DNA of 48,586 bases. Origin: Gammaproteobacteria bacterium (GTDB lineage: Bacteria > Pseudomonadota > Gammaproteobacteria > Coxiellales > Coxiellaceae). The position numbers were made by a program, and so were the translations under genes. Below the pieces are notes generated by a model. That model saw nothing but the letters and a program-made list of their open reading frames with translations. It did no database searches and had not been told where the DNA came from. Shown one piece after another: positions 1 to 10,393 of this stretch. The stretch spans positions 81,931 to 130,516 of the forward strand of contig JABDDR010000001.1 of assembly GCA_013287505.1 (NCBI GenBank). The letters run 5' to 3'. Each line of letters begins with the position of its first letter. The first letter of the stretch is position 1.

Positions 1-2
1 AC

Positions 3-257
3 GACGTTGAAGCAAAAGAAGCTTTTCAAAACGTATTGATCATAAAAAAAGAATGTGTCGAAGCGTATTATTATTTAGGTAAAATAGCACTGTTAGAAAA
101 TCGAACCCCGATAGCAATATCTTTATTAAAACAAGCATTACAGCATGCAATACAAGAAGAGCCGACACGTGTTGTATTTGGAACTCATAAGGAAACCCTT
201 GGAGATTTAATCCTAGATATTGAATCAGAAATCAAAAATCTTGGGGAGCAAAAATGA
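3..257 (+). CDS. C-terminal part of CheR-type methyltransferase with TPR-like tail (truncated at window edge)
   Basis: Open frame runs from base 3 to the stop at 257; TPR-like helices (AYYYLGKIALLENRTPIAISLLKQALQ); stop overlaps the next cheW-like gene; position in a che operon. Confidence 0.6.
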   Translation, partial: DVEAKEAFQNVLIIKKECVEAYYYLGKIALLENRTPIAISLLKQALQHAIQEEPTRVVFGTHKETLGDLILDIESEIKNLGEQK

Positions 258-769
258 ACGACGGGCAATCTCAAAAAATCCTCCAACAGCGCGCAGACAA
301 TTATGCGCTCAGTGAAGATATTAAAAAAAACACCTCTCAGGATTTATTACTAACATTTTACATTAATAAAATAAAGTATGCTATTGAATATAAATACTTA
401 AAAAAAGTAATTCTAGAGATAAATATAACGCCTATTCCATTATCTCAGATGGAATTTCAAGGGGTGTGTTATTACGATGGCAATGTTATATCGGTGATCA
501 ATGCTTCTGCTTTGTTTTATGGTAAACTTGATTTAAGTGAATCGTCCCTTATTTTGATTGAATTAAAAGAAAAATTGATCGGCTTAACCGTCGGCGAAAT
601 TATTGGTCAAGAATTTTTTGACGCATCAATTGAATTGGTGCATTTTGCAACTGAACATGCGCAAAATCAAAAAATTATTTCAGGCATTTATAAAAAAGAA
701 TTTTCACTGATTAATGTAGATAAATTATTTGACCTGTTTAATCAGCCCTATTATTCTTACTCACGCTAA
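254..769 (+). CDS. CheW-like domain protein
   Basis: CheW-like beta pattern (LLTFYINKIKYAIEYKYLKKVI...GVCYYDGNVISVINASALF); operon context. Confidence 0.75.
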   Translation: MNDGQSQKILQQRADNYALSEDIKKNTSQDLLLTFYINKIKYAIEYKYLKKVILEINITPIPLSQMEFQGVCYYDGNVISVINASALFYGKLDLSESSLILIELKEKLIGLTVGEIIGQEFFDASIELVHFATEHAQNQKIISGIYKKEFSLINVDKLFDLFNQPYYSYSR

Positions 770-783
770 TCAAGGAGTGAAGC

Positions 784-2679
784 ATGAGACATACTATTCG
801 TAGAAAAATTTCAATCGGATTTTTTTGTTTATTTTTAGTATTGTCCATCACTATTTTAATGACGTTATTTGAAGTAAAAAAAGTAAAAGAATTTTCAGAT
901 GAATTAAAAAATTATCAATTGTCAGCCTATGAAGCTGAAGGTCAGTTTGATTTTGGCATTATAAATACTTCTTTTGCATTACAGAGTTGGGTGTTAACAC
1001 GCAATCCTAAATATATTACTAAGCGCGAAGTGGCTTGGAAAGCATTGGATGAAGATATTGCTACTTTTGAGGGTAGTGAATCGCATTGGAAAAGTGAAAA
1101 AGTTCGATCAGAATGGGCTGAAATAAAACCACTTATTCTATCGCTTAAAGAAGAACAAGATAAAATTATAAAAATAATTAACAGCAATGAAAAAAACCCA
1201 GCAATACAAGATAGTAATCAAAAAAAAGCATTTCAGATGATATCAACAATTACAGAACCACTGACAGAAAAAATTATTCTATTGCTTGATGGCCCCGGCA
1301 CAACATTACTTAATAATGCTGAAACCCCGCATGATAATCTAAGTGATTCCTTGATTACTTTGCTTGTCAAAAACAATAATGATTTAAATAAAGGACTTTC
1401 TATTTTAAGTGCATTCGAATGGATTTTATTAATAATAGGTGTGGTATTGGCGTCATTAATTACCACGTTAACTTCAAAGAGTATTGTAAACCCCATTCAA
1501 AAAGCCATTGCCATTGCAACTCAAATTGCAAAGGGTGACAGAAGGTTAAAAATTACCGTGCAAGGAAATGATGAAACAGCCGATTTATTAGTGGCCTTAA
1601 AAACGATGAGCGAGAGTATTGCCGATGGCGAAAACAAATTAAAATATTCCGAAGAAAAAGTACAAAAAATATTAAGTGAGCTGCAAGAACGTATTAAATT
1701 GTATTGCGACCATATTGCACTGGTTTCTAAGGGTGATTTAACAAAAACGCTCACCGTGACAAGCGATGATGATTTATCCAATCTCGGAAAATATTTAAAC
1801 GAGATGACAGCAAGCTTATCTAAAATTTCATCACAAATTGTCGTGGCAACAAATGAAATGTCTACCGGATTGAGTCAACTTGAAAATTCGACGATATCTC
1901 AAGCAGCCAGTGCATCTCAACAAGCTACCAGTGTGACGGAAGTCAATAACGTGGTTGAAGAAATAAAAAGTATCTCTAAACAAACATTAGGTAAAGCATC
2001 CAATCTAGGCGAATTTTCCGAAAAAACGCATGCGACAGGTGAAAAAGGGAAAGAGTCTATCAATGATATGGTTCTGTCTATGCAGTCTCTTCAAGCAAAA
2101 ATGCAAATGATTGCAGATACTATTTTAAGTTTAAGTGATAAAACACATCAAATTGGTAATATCACTGAAGCCGTTTCTGATATTGCAAAACAATCTCGAT
2201 TACTGGCATTAAATGCTGCTATTGAAGCGGCAAAGGCAGGAGAAGCAGGAAAAGGATTTGCAGTGGTTGCCTCGGAAGTAAAGGTATTGGCTGAAAAATC
2301 ACAAGCATCAACCGACAGCGTGCGACAATTATTGCAAGATATTCGACAAGCAACCGAACGCGCGGTCATCGTTACCGAAGAAGGTACGAAAAGCGTAGAA
2401 GCAAACTTGGGGCAAGCCCGCGAAACAGGTAGCATTATTAATGCATTGGGCGATGTGATTCAGCAAAGCTCCATTGCATCACAACAAATTGTTGCTGCTG
2501 TTAATGAAGAATCTGTCGGTATCGATCAAATGATTAAAAGCATCGGTGAGATTGATAAGGTAACGCAACAATTTAGCAGCGCAACTGAACAAACTAAGCA
2601 GGCAACAATCAATCTTACGAAAGTCGCTGACAATTTAAAAGAAAGTGTCAGTATCTACAAATTAACTAAAGATATGTAA
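784..2679 (+). CDS. Methyl-accepting chemotaxis protein (TM, HAMP, signalling domain)
   Basis: N-terminal TM, periplasmic helical region, second TM, HAMP (VNPIQKAIAIATQIAKGD), MCP hairpin tip IAKQSRLLALNAAIEAAKAGEAGKGFAVVASEVKVLAEKS. Confidence 0.97.
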   Translation: MRHTIRRKISIGFFCLFLVLSITILMTLFEVKKVKEFSDELKNYQLSAYEAEGQFDFGIINTSFALQSWVLTRNPKYITKREVAWKALDEDIATFEGSESHWKSEKVRSEWAEIKPLILSLKEEQDKIIKIINSNEKNPAIQDSNQKKAFQMISTITEPLTEKIILLLDGPGTTLLNNAETPHDNLSDSLITLLVKNNNDLNKGLSILSAFEWILLIIGVVLASLITTLTSKSIVNPIQKAIAIATQIAKGDRRLKITVQGNDETADLLVALKTMSESIADGENKLKYSEEKVQKILSELQERIKLYCDHIALVSKGDLTKTLTVTSDDDLSNLGKYLNEMTASLSKISSQIVVATNEMSTGLSQLENSTISQAASASQQATSVTEVNNVVEEIKSISKQTLGKASNLGEFSEKTHATGEKGKESINDMVLSMQSLQAKMQMIADTILSLSDKTHQIGNITEAVSDIAKQSRLLALNAAIEAAKAGEAGKGFAVVASEVKVLAEKSQASTDSVRQLLQDIRQATERAVIVTEEGTKSVEANLGQARETGSIINALGDVIQQSSIASQQIVAAVNEESVGIDQMIKSIGEIDKVTQQFSSATEQTKQATINLTKVADNLKESVSIYKLTKDM

Positions 2680-2719
2680 TTGATGACAGTGGAAGCGATA
2701 GCAAGCATGTGAGAACGAT

Positions 2720-4741
2720 ATGCCGATCGACCCCAAACTCTACCAACAACTACTTGAGATATTTAGGCAAGAGTTGAAAGAACAGCATCAAGTCCTGATA
2801 TCAAGCCTATTTGCTATTGAATCAGCTGATGCTGCTGAACGACAAAATCAATTACAGATTTTATTTCGCGTCGCACATAATATCAAAGGTGCTGCAAAAA
2901 GTGTTTCGCTGGATGCTATTGCAACCATTGCTCATAGTCTTGAAGATAAATTTACTGAGTGGAAAGCAAAAAATGTCACTTTGAAAAAAGCAGATATTGA
3001 TGATTGCATAAAAAAAGCTGATGCTATGTTGTCAGCATTAAATACGCATTTCTCCTCCAGTCCTTTTGATGATGAAATATTAAAAATACCACTTATAAAA
3101 ATTGAAAATGCTAATACCAAAGCAGATGAATTTATTACCTATCGATTACGATTTGAAAATTGGTTAAAAACAATGCATGAATGCATTCATTTAATGGATG
3201 ATGAACAAAAAATACTGAATAAAAAAGACAATACCAAAGCGACTATTCTTTTAAAACCACTGTCACAACTGAAATTAATTACAGAAAATGCCAATCAATT
3301 GATAGATGGGTTTTCAAGATCATTGCAAAATCTACAAGATGATCTACGTAACATGAGATTGATCCCCATTGAAACCATTTTAAAACCACTGGAAAGAGTG
3401 GTACGCGAATTATCGAGCGAAATGGGTAAAAATATTTCACTGACCGTTTTGGGAAAAGACATAGAAATTGATAAACCCATATTGGATCGCTTGAAAGATC
3501 CGCTGCAACATTTGATACGCAATGCGATTGATCACGGCATTGAAACGCCCGAAGAAAGAAAAAAATGCGGAAAATCAGAAAATGGAAACATTAAAATTAC
3601 TGTGCAACACGATTCAGGTAAAATTAAAATTATCTTTCAAGATGATGGAAAAGGAATTAGTGTCGATAGAATAAAATCACTGGTATTGGAAAAAAAATTA
3701 GCTGCAAAAGAGACACTAGATAAACACAATGATACTGAAATTCTTAATTATATTTTTCAATCTGGTTTTACCTCAAAATTAAATGTAAACGAATTATCAG
3801 GTAGAGGTGTTGGCTTAGATGTCGTTAAAACCAATATCGAATCCATTAAAGGTTCAGTTCAAGTAGAAACACAAATAAACATTGGCACCACTTTTACATT
3901 AACTTTACCCTTAACAATGGCAACGACCCGCGGTGTATTTTTTACAATAAACGATCAGCAATTTATGTTGCCCACATTATTGTTACAAGCATTACATGAA
4001 TTTAATTTAACAGATATTAAATCAGTAGATGGCGAAAAAACCTACTTAATTAATGATGTGCCCATACCTGTTAAATCGTTGCATAAAATTTTATCTATTC
4101 CAAATAAAAATGAGATGCAGTCCAATCTTCTAGCTATCTTGATTCGCGTATCGGGAAATTCATTGCTGATTCTAGTGGATGACATTCAAAACGAACACGA
4201 TTGTGTTATTAAACCGTTGCCCGTACCATTTGATCAAAACACATTGTATATTGGTGTGACATTAACTGATTCCGGAAAAGCTGTTCCCGTATTAAATCCA
4301 AAAATATTGTTTCAATTGGCCTCTAAGCAAAATGAAACTGATATTGATACTACACCGCAAATGATTGAACCTGATCTCATAAAACGAATTTTAGTGGTCG
4401 ATGATTCGTTAACAACGCGAAGTTTAGCAGTGCATTCATTAAGTATGGCGGGTTATCAAGTTGAAGGCGTTAGCAATGGTATCTTAGCCTGGGAAATGCT
4501 CAAAAAAACGCCTTTTGATTGTGTTGTGACTGATATCGAAATGCCAATCATGGATGGTTTTGAATTAACTGCATTGATCAAATCCAATGAACAATTGAAA
4601 TCGACAACTGTTGTAATCGTATCAGCACATGAAACCGATGAAGATAAAAAAAAGGGATTAAAATTAGGTGCAGATGCATACTTATTAAAAAGTCAATTTG
4701 ATACGCAGTCGTTAATTAATATTATTCAGAGATTGCTATAA
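2720..4741 (+). CDS. Hybrid chemotaxis histidine kinase CheA with C-terminal receiver (CheA-REC)
   Basis: Hpt motif (AHNIKGAAKSVSL), HATPase N/G boxes (LIRNAIDHGIETPEER; GRGVGLDVVKTNIE), CheW-like domain, receiver (RILVVDDSLTTRSLAV...VVTDIEMPIMDG). Confidence 0.96.
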   Translation: MPIDPKLYQQLLEIFRQELKEQHQVLISSLFAIESADAAERQNQLQILFRVAHNIKGAAKSVSLDAIATIAHSLEDKFTEWKAKNVTLKKADIDDCIKKADAMLSALNTHFSSSPFDDEILKIPLIKIENANTKADEFITYRLRFENWLKTMHECIHLMDDEQKILNKKDNTKATILLKPLSQLKLITENANQLIDGFSRSLQNLQDDLRNMRLIPIETILKPLERVVRELSSEMGKNISLTVLGKDIEIDKPILDRLKDPLQHLIRNAIDHGIETPEERKKCGKSENGNIKITVQHDSGKIKIIFQDDGKGISVDRIKSLVLEKKLAAKETLDKHNDTEILNYIFQSGFTSKLNVNELSGRGVGLDVVKTNIESIKGSVQVETQINIGTTFTLTLPLTMATTRGVFFTINDQQFMLPTLLLQALHEFNLTDIKSVDGEKTYLINDVPIPVKSLHKILSIPNKNEMQSNLLAILIRVSGNSLLILVDDIQNEHDCVIKPLPVPFDQNTLYIGVTLTDSGKAVPVLNPKILFQLASKQNETDIDTTPQMIEPDLIKRILVVDDSLTTRSLAVHSLSMAGYQVEGVSNGILAWEMLKKTPFDCVVTDIEMPIMDGFELTALIKSNEQLKSTTVVIVSAHETDEDKKKGLKLGADAYLLKSQFDTQSLINIIQRLL

Positions 4742-5826
4742 TGAATAATAAAATACGAATTCTTATTGCGGAAGATTCCAAAGTAATTACAGAATTATTA
4801 CATGCGATCCTATCAGCTGAACCTGATTTTGATATAGTTGCTTGCGTTGGCAATGGACAAGAAGCTGTTGAGCAAACAAAAAAATTAAAACCTGATTTAA
4901 TTACCATGGATATTAAAATGCCAGTGATGGATGGCCTAGAAGCAACACGCATTATTATGTCTGAGTTTCCTACACCCATTGTCGTTATCTCTGGGCATGC
5001 AAATAAAAATGAAGTTAACACTACTTTTGATGCATTAAATGCAGGTGCTCTAACGCTTATTGAAAAACCAAAAGATATATTAAGTGCAGGCTTTGAAACT
5101 GACAAACGTATTTTGTTAAATACATTACGCGCACTCTCTTCTGTTCACGTGATACGTCGTAAAAAAATACAAGCAAAGCCAGCTATTGAAAAATTTGTTT
5201 ACCCCAGACCAACCAACACAGCTAGAATAGCAGCGCTAGGCTTGTCAACGGGTGGACCTGAAGTGCTTAATTATATTTTATCTAACCTTAATGCTACAAT
5301 TTCAGCACCTATGGTTGTCGTTCAACATATTACAAATGGATTTTTGCCTGGCTTAGTCAGTTGGTTGTCTTCTAAATCTACTTTGCCGCTTCATATCGCT
5401 GAAAATAAACAGTTATTACAAAAAGGTCATGTTTATTTTGCACCAAATGATAGGCACCTTACGATAAAACAAGGTCTATCAGGTCCAGTAGCAGTATTAG
5501 AAGATTCTGATGCTTTTGCAGGTTTTAAACCTTCTGTAACAAAACTTTTTTTATCTATTGCAGAAACCTATCCCAATAAAGCAATTGCTGGATTATTAAC
5601 GGGTATGGGTTGTGATGGTGCTGATGGTTTATTAGCAATAAAAAAAGCAGGTTCATATACATTTATTCAAGATAAAGAAAGTTCAATTGTATTTGGAATG
5701 CCCGGATCTGCGCAATTGCTGCAAGCAGAATGTGATACTATTCAGTTAAATGCAATACCAACATTTTTAAATAACACTCTTAAAAAAGGCGAAAACAATG
5801 AAGAAGAAAATACTGGTAGTAGATGA
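4741..5826 (+). CDS. cheB: Chemotaxis protein-glutamate methylesterase CheB
   Basis: Receiver domain (LIAEDSKVITELL, DLITMDIKMPVMDG) plus CheB catalytic motifs LSTGGPE, VVQHI, GMGCDGADG. Confidence 0.96.
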   Translation: MNNKIRILIAEDSKVITELLHAILSAEPDFDIVACVGNGQEAVEQTKKLKPDLITMDIKMPVMDGLEATRIIMSEFPTPIVVISGHANKNEVNTTFDALNAGALTLIEKPKDILSAGFETDKRILLNTLRALSSVHVIRRKKIQAKPAIEKFVYPRPTNTARIAALGLSTGGPEVLNYILSNLNATISAPMVVVQHITNGFLPGLVSWLSSKSTLPLHIAENKQLLQKGHVYFAPNDRHLTIKQGLSGPVAVLEDSDAFAGFKPSVTKLFLSIAETYPNKAIAGLLTGMGCDGADGLLAIKKAGSYTFIQDKESSIVFGMPGSAQLLQAECDTIQLNAIPTFLNNTLKKGENNEEENTGSR

Positions 5827-6157
5827 TAGCGCAACAGCCCGTGCATTATTTAAAATGTGCATGTCGGGAAATTTAGATTACCAATTATTTGAAACAAATG
5901 ATCCACAAGAAGCGTTAAAAATTGCGCTGGCTGAAAAACCTTTTCTTATTATTCTAGATTATAATATGCCTGTGATGGAAGGTCCTAAGATTGCAAAAAT
6001 GATGATTGATAACGGCGTTCAATCAAAATTTGTTTTAATGTCTGCAAATACACAATATTCAGTCATTGAAGAAATAAATAATGAAGGATTTGTGGGTATA
6101 TTGGAAAAACCCATTTCAGCAGAAACAGTCCAATCACTATTGGAGAAATTACAATGA
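5798..6157 (+). CDS. Single-domain response regulator (CheY-like)
   Basis: Receiver only: ILVVDDSATARALFK, LIILDYNMPVMEGP, conserved Lys (LEKPIS); overlaps the cheB 3' end. Confidence 0.92.
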   Translation: MKKKILVVDDSATARALFKMCMSGNLDYQLFETNDPQEALKIALAEKPFLIILDYNMPVMEGPKIAKMMIDNGVQSKFVLMSANTQYSVIEEINNEGFVGILEKPISAETVQSLLEKLQ

Positions 6158-6774
6158 TTTCCCTTACTACTATCCAAGAAGATGCGTTAATAGAAATATG
6201 TAATGTTGGGATGAGTAAAGCCGCAAAACAATTATCAATTTTACTTAATAGCCATATTAATATTCATATCCCAAAAATCAGTTTGCTCGATATGCAGCAT
6301 TTTATTCAGAATAATATTTTTTCATCTATCGAAACATTGTCTTATGTATACCAAACAATATCTGAAGACCTTCTTGGCAGAGCAATTTTAATGTTTCATA
6401 GAGCACAAGCTACATTGTTGACACAATCAGTCATTGGCATAACACCTAAATTAACTGAAAAAGAGGCAAAGGCCTGTGAACAAGAGGCCGTATTAGAAAT
6501 TGGTAACATTATGATTACATCGTGCATGAGCGCCATAGTAAATATGATTTCTTTACATATTAAACTAGATACGCCGCATTATAATGAGCATAGGTTAATA
6601 GAGGTCATTGAATCGCAAGTAAAGGATGTGGAAAAATATTCTCAAGAAATTATTTTAATTGAGACGCGTTTAGAGTCTGCTGGTAAATTTATTTCAGGTA
6701 GCTTATTGCTAATGCTGACAAAATCATCTATTGATAATTTACTCAGCGGTATCAATAATTTATTAAAAGTATGA
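6154..6774 (+). CDS. CheC-like CheY-P phosphatase
   Basis: CheC-type repeats ALIEICNVGMSKAAKQLSILLN and EAVLEIGNIMITSCMSAI; operon context. Confidence 0.8.
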   Translation: MISLTTIQEDALIEICNVGMSKAAKQLSILLNSHINIHIPKISLLDMQHFIQNNIFSSIETLSYVYQTISEDLLGRAILMFHRAQATLLTQSVIGITPKLTEKEAKACEQEAVLEIGNIMITSCMSAIVNMISLHIKLDTPHYNEHRLIEVIESQVKDVEKYSQEIILIETRLESAGKFISGSLLLMLTKSSIDNLLSGINNLLKV

Positions 6775-6815
6775 TTATTTACCGTCATGTTAGGAGCGAT
6801 AAATCATGTTGTTGA

Positions 6816-7742
6816 GTGTTTATGATAATTAATGATTTTTTATATGAAGAAATATTCCAATATTTGCCATTAGGTCTATTTGTATTAGATTCCAAATGTA
6901 ATGTTATATTCTGGAATGAATGGATGGTAGAAAAAACAAAAATTAAAAAAGAGCATGCCATTGGAAAAACCATTGGAAATTTGTTTCCTTCAATGAAACA
7001 TGAGCGCTTTAATAATGCCGTTGAACAAATACAAACCGTTGCTTCTCCTCAAGTGCTTTCACAAACACTCAATCATTACATTATCCCTATTCCATCAAAC
7101 ATCTATGAAAAAATTGATTATATGCAACAACATGTAGAAGTGTTTCCATTAAAGTCAAAATTAGGTTGGTTGGCATTGGTCGTGATTCAGGATGTAACAG
7201 ATAATGTCCATCAAAAAAACACTATGATGCAGATGGCATCTAAACTAGAAGAAGAAAGTTATCATGACGCTTTAACAGCGATCTATAATCGCCGTTTTTT
7301 ATGGGAATACTTAGAACAACAAATTGCACAAGCGAAGCGCGGTAATTATAGCATTTGTTGTTGCATGTTTGATTTAGACTATTTTAAAAAAGCAAATGAT
7401 GATTTTGGTCATAGCGCAGGCGATCAAATACTGACTTCATTCGTCAATTTAATTAACGGCACTGTGAGATCGAGCGATGTTTTTGTTCGATACGGTGGTG
7501 AAGAATTTTTATTAATTATGCCACATACAGATATTACTGATGGCTCAAAATTGGCAAATAAAATTCGTGTATTGTGGGAGGAAAAAATACACGCTAATTT
7601 TATAGGTTATAAATCAACCTGTAGTGCTGGACTCTCCCTATGGAAACCAAAAAATCCAGTTTCATCGCAAGAATTGGTTGATTTGGCAGATAAAGCACTT
7701 TATAAAGCCAAGGAAAAAGGCAGGAATTGTGTCGTGTTTTAA
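6816..7742 (+). CDS. PAS-GGDEF diguanylate cyclase
   Basis: N-terminal PAS-like segment (LPLGLFVLDSKCNVIFWNEW), GGEEF motif (VRYGGEEFLLIMPHT) with FDLDYFKKANDDFGHSAGD. Confidence 0.93.
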   Translation: MFMIINDFLYEEIFQYLPLGLFVLDSKCNVIFWNEWMVEKTKIKKEHAIGKTIGNLFPSMKHERFNNAVEQIQTVASPQVLSQTLNHYIIPIPSNIYEKIDYMQQHVEVFPLKSKLGWLALVVIQDVTDNVHQKNTMMQMASKLEEESYHDALTAIYNRRFLWEYLEQQIAQAKRGNYSICCCMFDLDYFKKANDDFGHSAGDQILTSFVNLINGTVRSSDVFVRYGGEEFLLIMPHTDITDGSKLANKIRVLWEEKIHANFIGYKSTCSAGLSLWKPKNPVSSQELVDLADKALYKAKEKGRNCVVF

Positions 7743-7820
7743 GACGCAGAAATACGTAGATTATAGATCAAAACTATCTGGGTTCCAGTCATGCCGCAGG
7801 GTGATTTGTTACCACGCTTG

Positions 7821-8105
7821 TTACAACACCATTAAAATTTCTTTATTGCGTGATAGTTCTTGATATAACGCATCAAGCTGCATTTTTGATTCTGCGTAAA
7901 TAGTGATAGACAATGATAAATAATTATTGTCTTTGCTGATCTTTTTTTGAATGCTTTCAAGATCGGTGGCGGGAAAATGTTTTTGCACAACATTAAGCAC
8001 AATTTTTTCAAAATCACCCTGTGTTTTTCCCATCACTTTTAGCGTGAAATCACAAGGGAATTCAATAATGGATTCTTCAAGGTGACCATTAGGGGTTTTT
8101 GCCAT
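7821..8105 (-). CDS. ybeD: DUF493/YbeD family protein
   Basis: MAKTPNGHLEESIIEFPCDFTLKVMGKTQGDFEKIV... typical YbeD pattern; start set at the internal Met of the longer ORF; near dacA as in many Gammaproteobacteria. Confidence 0.85.
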   Translation of the reverse strand: MAKTPNGHLEESIIEFPCDFTLKVMGKTQGDFEKIVLNVVQKHFPATDLESIQKKISKDNNYLSLSITIYAESKMQLDALYQELSRNKEILMVL

Positions 8106-8121
8106 GTATCGTCGCTCCACT

Positions 8122-8976
8122 CTAAGTTTTCGACTGCTTCTGCGCCTCATATAGTGTAACCATTTTTTTCCAAAGTGGTCCAACATTACCATCATGTACG
8201 GGTTGATTGTCGATCATCACAATCGGGCAAATTTCTTTAATGGAGCCTGTGACCCACACCTCATCTGCGTTTTTAAGCATATCCGTAGTAATTGTTGTCT
8301 CGCGACAACCAATATTATTTTCTTTTGCTAATTGAATGATTAATTCACGCGTAATTCCACTTAAAATATTATGCGATAATGGCGGTGTCAGTAATTGATT
8401 ATTTTTAACGATAAATAAATTACTGCTGGTGCACTCCATCACCTCATTATTGCGAATTAAAATAGTTTCAATAGCGCCCAATGATTTTGCTTTTTGCATT
8501 TGCAAAATATTCGGCAATAAATTAATCGCTTTAATATAACAATTACAGTGACGCGTATCTTCCGACGTAATAGCTGAAAAACCTTTTTCAAGTTGCGAAA
8601 GAGTTTGTGCTTTAAAAGGTGTGATAAACGCAACGACAGTCGGCACGAGATCATTTGGAAAAGTATGGTTACGCGACACATCTGCGCCACGCGTGATTTG
8701 GCAATAACAGCTGTAATTACCCGTGATTTTTTGATTTTTTTCAAGCAGTGTTGTGAAAATGGTTTTCCATTCCGTCAATGTATGCGGATTTTTCATTTCA
8801 ATGGCATGCAAACTTTTTTCAAGCCGCGCTATGTGTTCATTCAGCCTGAAAAATTTTCCATCAAAAACAGGAATGACTTCATAAACGCCGTCACCAAATA
8901 AAAAACCACGGTCCATAACAGAAACCGTGGCTTTTTCTTGTGGAAGATAATGACTATTTAAATAAACAATATTCAT
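8122..8976 (-). CDS. dat: D-amino acid aminotransferase (class IV PLP)
   Basis: MNIVYLNSHYLPQEKATVSVMDRGFLFGDGVYEVIPVFDGK; EVWVTGSIKEICPIVMID; class IV aminotransferase signature. Confidence 0.9.
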   Translation of the reverse strand: MNIVYLNSHYLPQEKATVSVMDRGFLFGDGVYEVIPVFDGKFFRLNEHIARLEKSLHAIEMKNPHTLTEWKTIFTTLLEKNQKITGNYSCYCQITRGADVSRNHTFPNDLVPTVVAFITPFKAQTLSQLEKGFSAITSEDTRHCNCYIKAINLLPNILQMQKAKSLGAIETILIRNNEVMECTSSNLFIVKNNQLLTPPLSHNILSGITRELIIQLAKENNIGCRETTITTDMLKNADEVWVTGSIKEICPIVMIDNQPVHDGNVGPLWKKMVTLYEAQKQSKT

Positions 8977-10259
8977 TACAGCATATTCGCAACATGATCC
9001 CACGCACGCTCTACGATGCCGCCTTTAGGATCATTATTCAAAGCAACCAGGGGAGCGCTTGCGACAATATTGTTATGTAACAACACATTTAATGTGCCAA
9101 CAACATCGCCTTTTTTAACCGGCGCTTGTAATTTGTTGATGACGACTTTCGGTTTTAAATGTGGGTACGTTCCTGATTGAATGGTGACAAAAAGAGGTGA
9201 TACCAAGCCAACAGGTACCGTTCTTGCTTGACCTAACCAAACAGTCGGTGTTGCGAGCGATTGATTCGCCTCAAACAATTTATGTGTTTTATAAAAACGA
9301 AAACCCCAGTTAAGCAAGCTTTCAGAATCTGATGCGCGTTCAGCATCTGTTGGTGCGCCCATCATGACAGAAATTAAACGTGTGCCATTGCGCACTGCAG
9401 ATGAAATCAAACAATACCCCGCTTCTTCTGTGTGACCTGTTTTTAATCCGTCAACAGAAGGATCTCGCCACAATAAGCGATTGCGATTGGGCTGTTTAAT
9501 ACCATTGTAAGTAATCCAGCCTTGTTTAAAGAACGGATAATACTGTGGGAAATTCGTAATAATTGCGCGTGTTAACAATGCCATGTCATACGGTGTTGTA
9601 TGGTGACCTGGTTGTGGTAAACCCGTTGGATCAACATAATGCGTGCCGTTCATGCCCAGTTGCTTCGCAGTTGCATTCATCATGGACACGAAAGTAGCTT
9701 GATTGCCACCCACATATTGCGCCAATGCTGTGCATGCATCATTGCCGGAAGCCACAATAATACCGTCAATTAAATCTTGAACGGAAACAAGACTACCCTC
9801 TTTGATAAACATGCGTGAACCGCCTGTTTGCCATGCTGTTTTGCTAACACGCGTGGTATCTGTTAAATGTATTTGACCGCTCTTCAATGCTTCGAATGTT
9901 AAATACAGCGACATTAACTTTGTTAAACTCGCTGGCTGCATTTTTTCGTGCATATTTTTATGCGCAAGAATCATACCCGTGTTTGCATCCATCAGCACAT
10001 AACCTGCAGAATTTAATGTGGGCGCTGTTGGTACAATACTGGGCGTAGGTATCGCTGATGTAGGTGTTGGGACTGCTGCAACAGGTACTGGTGCTGGTAC
10101 TGGTGCTGGTGCTGCCGTGGTTGGAGCAGCCGTTGCAACAGCAGGTGTTGCAACAGCAGGTGTTGCGACGGGTGTTGCGGTAGATGCTGCAATTGCACTC
10201 GTAACACAAAAAAGAATTCCAACAAAAAGCGTCAATATAAGCTGATATACACGTTTCAT
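8976..10259 (-). CDS. dacA: D-alanyl-D-alanine carboxypeptidase (PBP5/6 family)
   Basis: Signal peptide, Ala/Pro/Thr-rich linker, SLTKLMSLY (SxxK), SGNDAC (SxN), KTGHTEEAG (KTG). Confidence 0.95.
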   Translation of the reverse strand: MKRVYQLILTLFVGILFCVTSAIAASTATPVATPAVATPAVATAAPTTAAPAPVPAPVPVAAVPTPTSAIPTPSIVPTAPTLNSAGYVLMDANTGMILAHKNMHEKMQPASLTKLMSLYLTFEALKSGQIHLTDTTRVSKTAWQTGGSRMFIKEGSLVSVQDLIDGIIVASGNDACTALAQYVGGNQATFVSMMNATAKQLGMNGTHYVDPTGLPQPGHHTTPYDMALLTRAIITNFPQYYPFFKQGWITYNGIKQPNRNRLLWRDPSVDGLKTGHTEEAGYCLISSAVRNGTRLISVMMGAPTDAERASDSESLLNWGFRFYKTHKLFEANQSLATPTVWLGQARTVPVGLVSPLFVTIQSGTYPHLKPKVVINKLQAPVKKGDVVGTLNVLLHNNIVASAPLVALNNDPKGGIVERAWDHVANML

Positions 10260-10393
10260 AAATCTTTCCTTTTAAATTTTTGCATATCATAACCTCGTTG
10301 CATCATTCATTCAAACTATAATTAATGCATTCGGCTCATTTTTATGGTTATAATCACGGCGATTTTTTTAGGTTTCAAACAGAGGTCTCAAAT

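Noticed and set aside
942-2435. Minus-strand ORFs inside the MCP gene (e.g. 942-1187, 1233-1496, 1521-1781, 2148-2435)
   Set aside because: Fully antisense to a well-supported CDS with no recognisable domains; shadow ORFs.
4722-5105. 127-aa minus-strand ORF opposite cheB
   Set aside because: Antisense to the conserved CheB receiver domain; composition typical of a shadow frame.
7624-7863. 79-aa plus-strand ORF at the end of the GGDEF gene
   Set aside because: Out-of-frame overlap with the GGDEF C-terminus and antisense to ybeD.
9958-10290. ORFs over the dacA linker (9958-10290 -, 10013-10225 -, 10018-10245 +)
   Set aside because: Low-complexity Ala/Pro/Val codon repeats of the dacA linker read in other frames.
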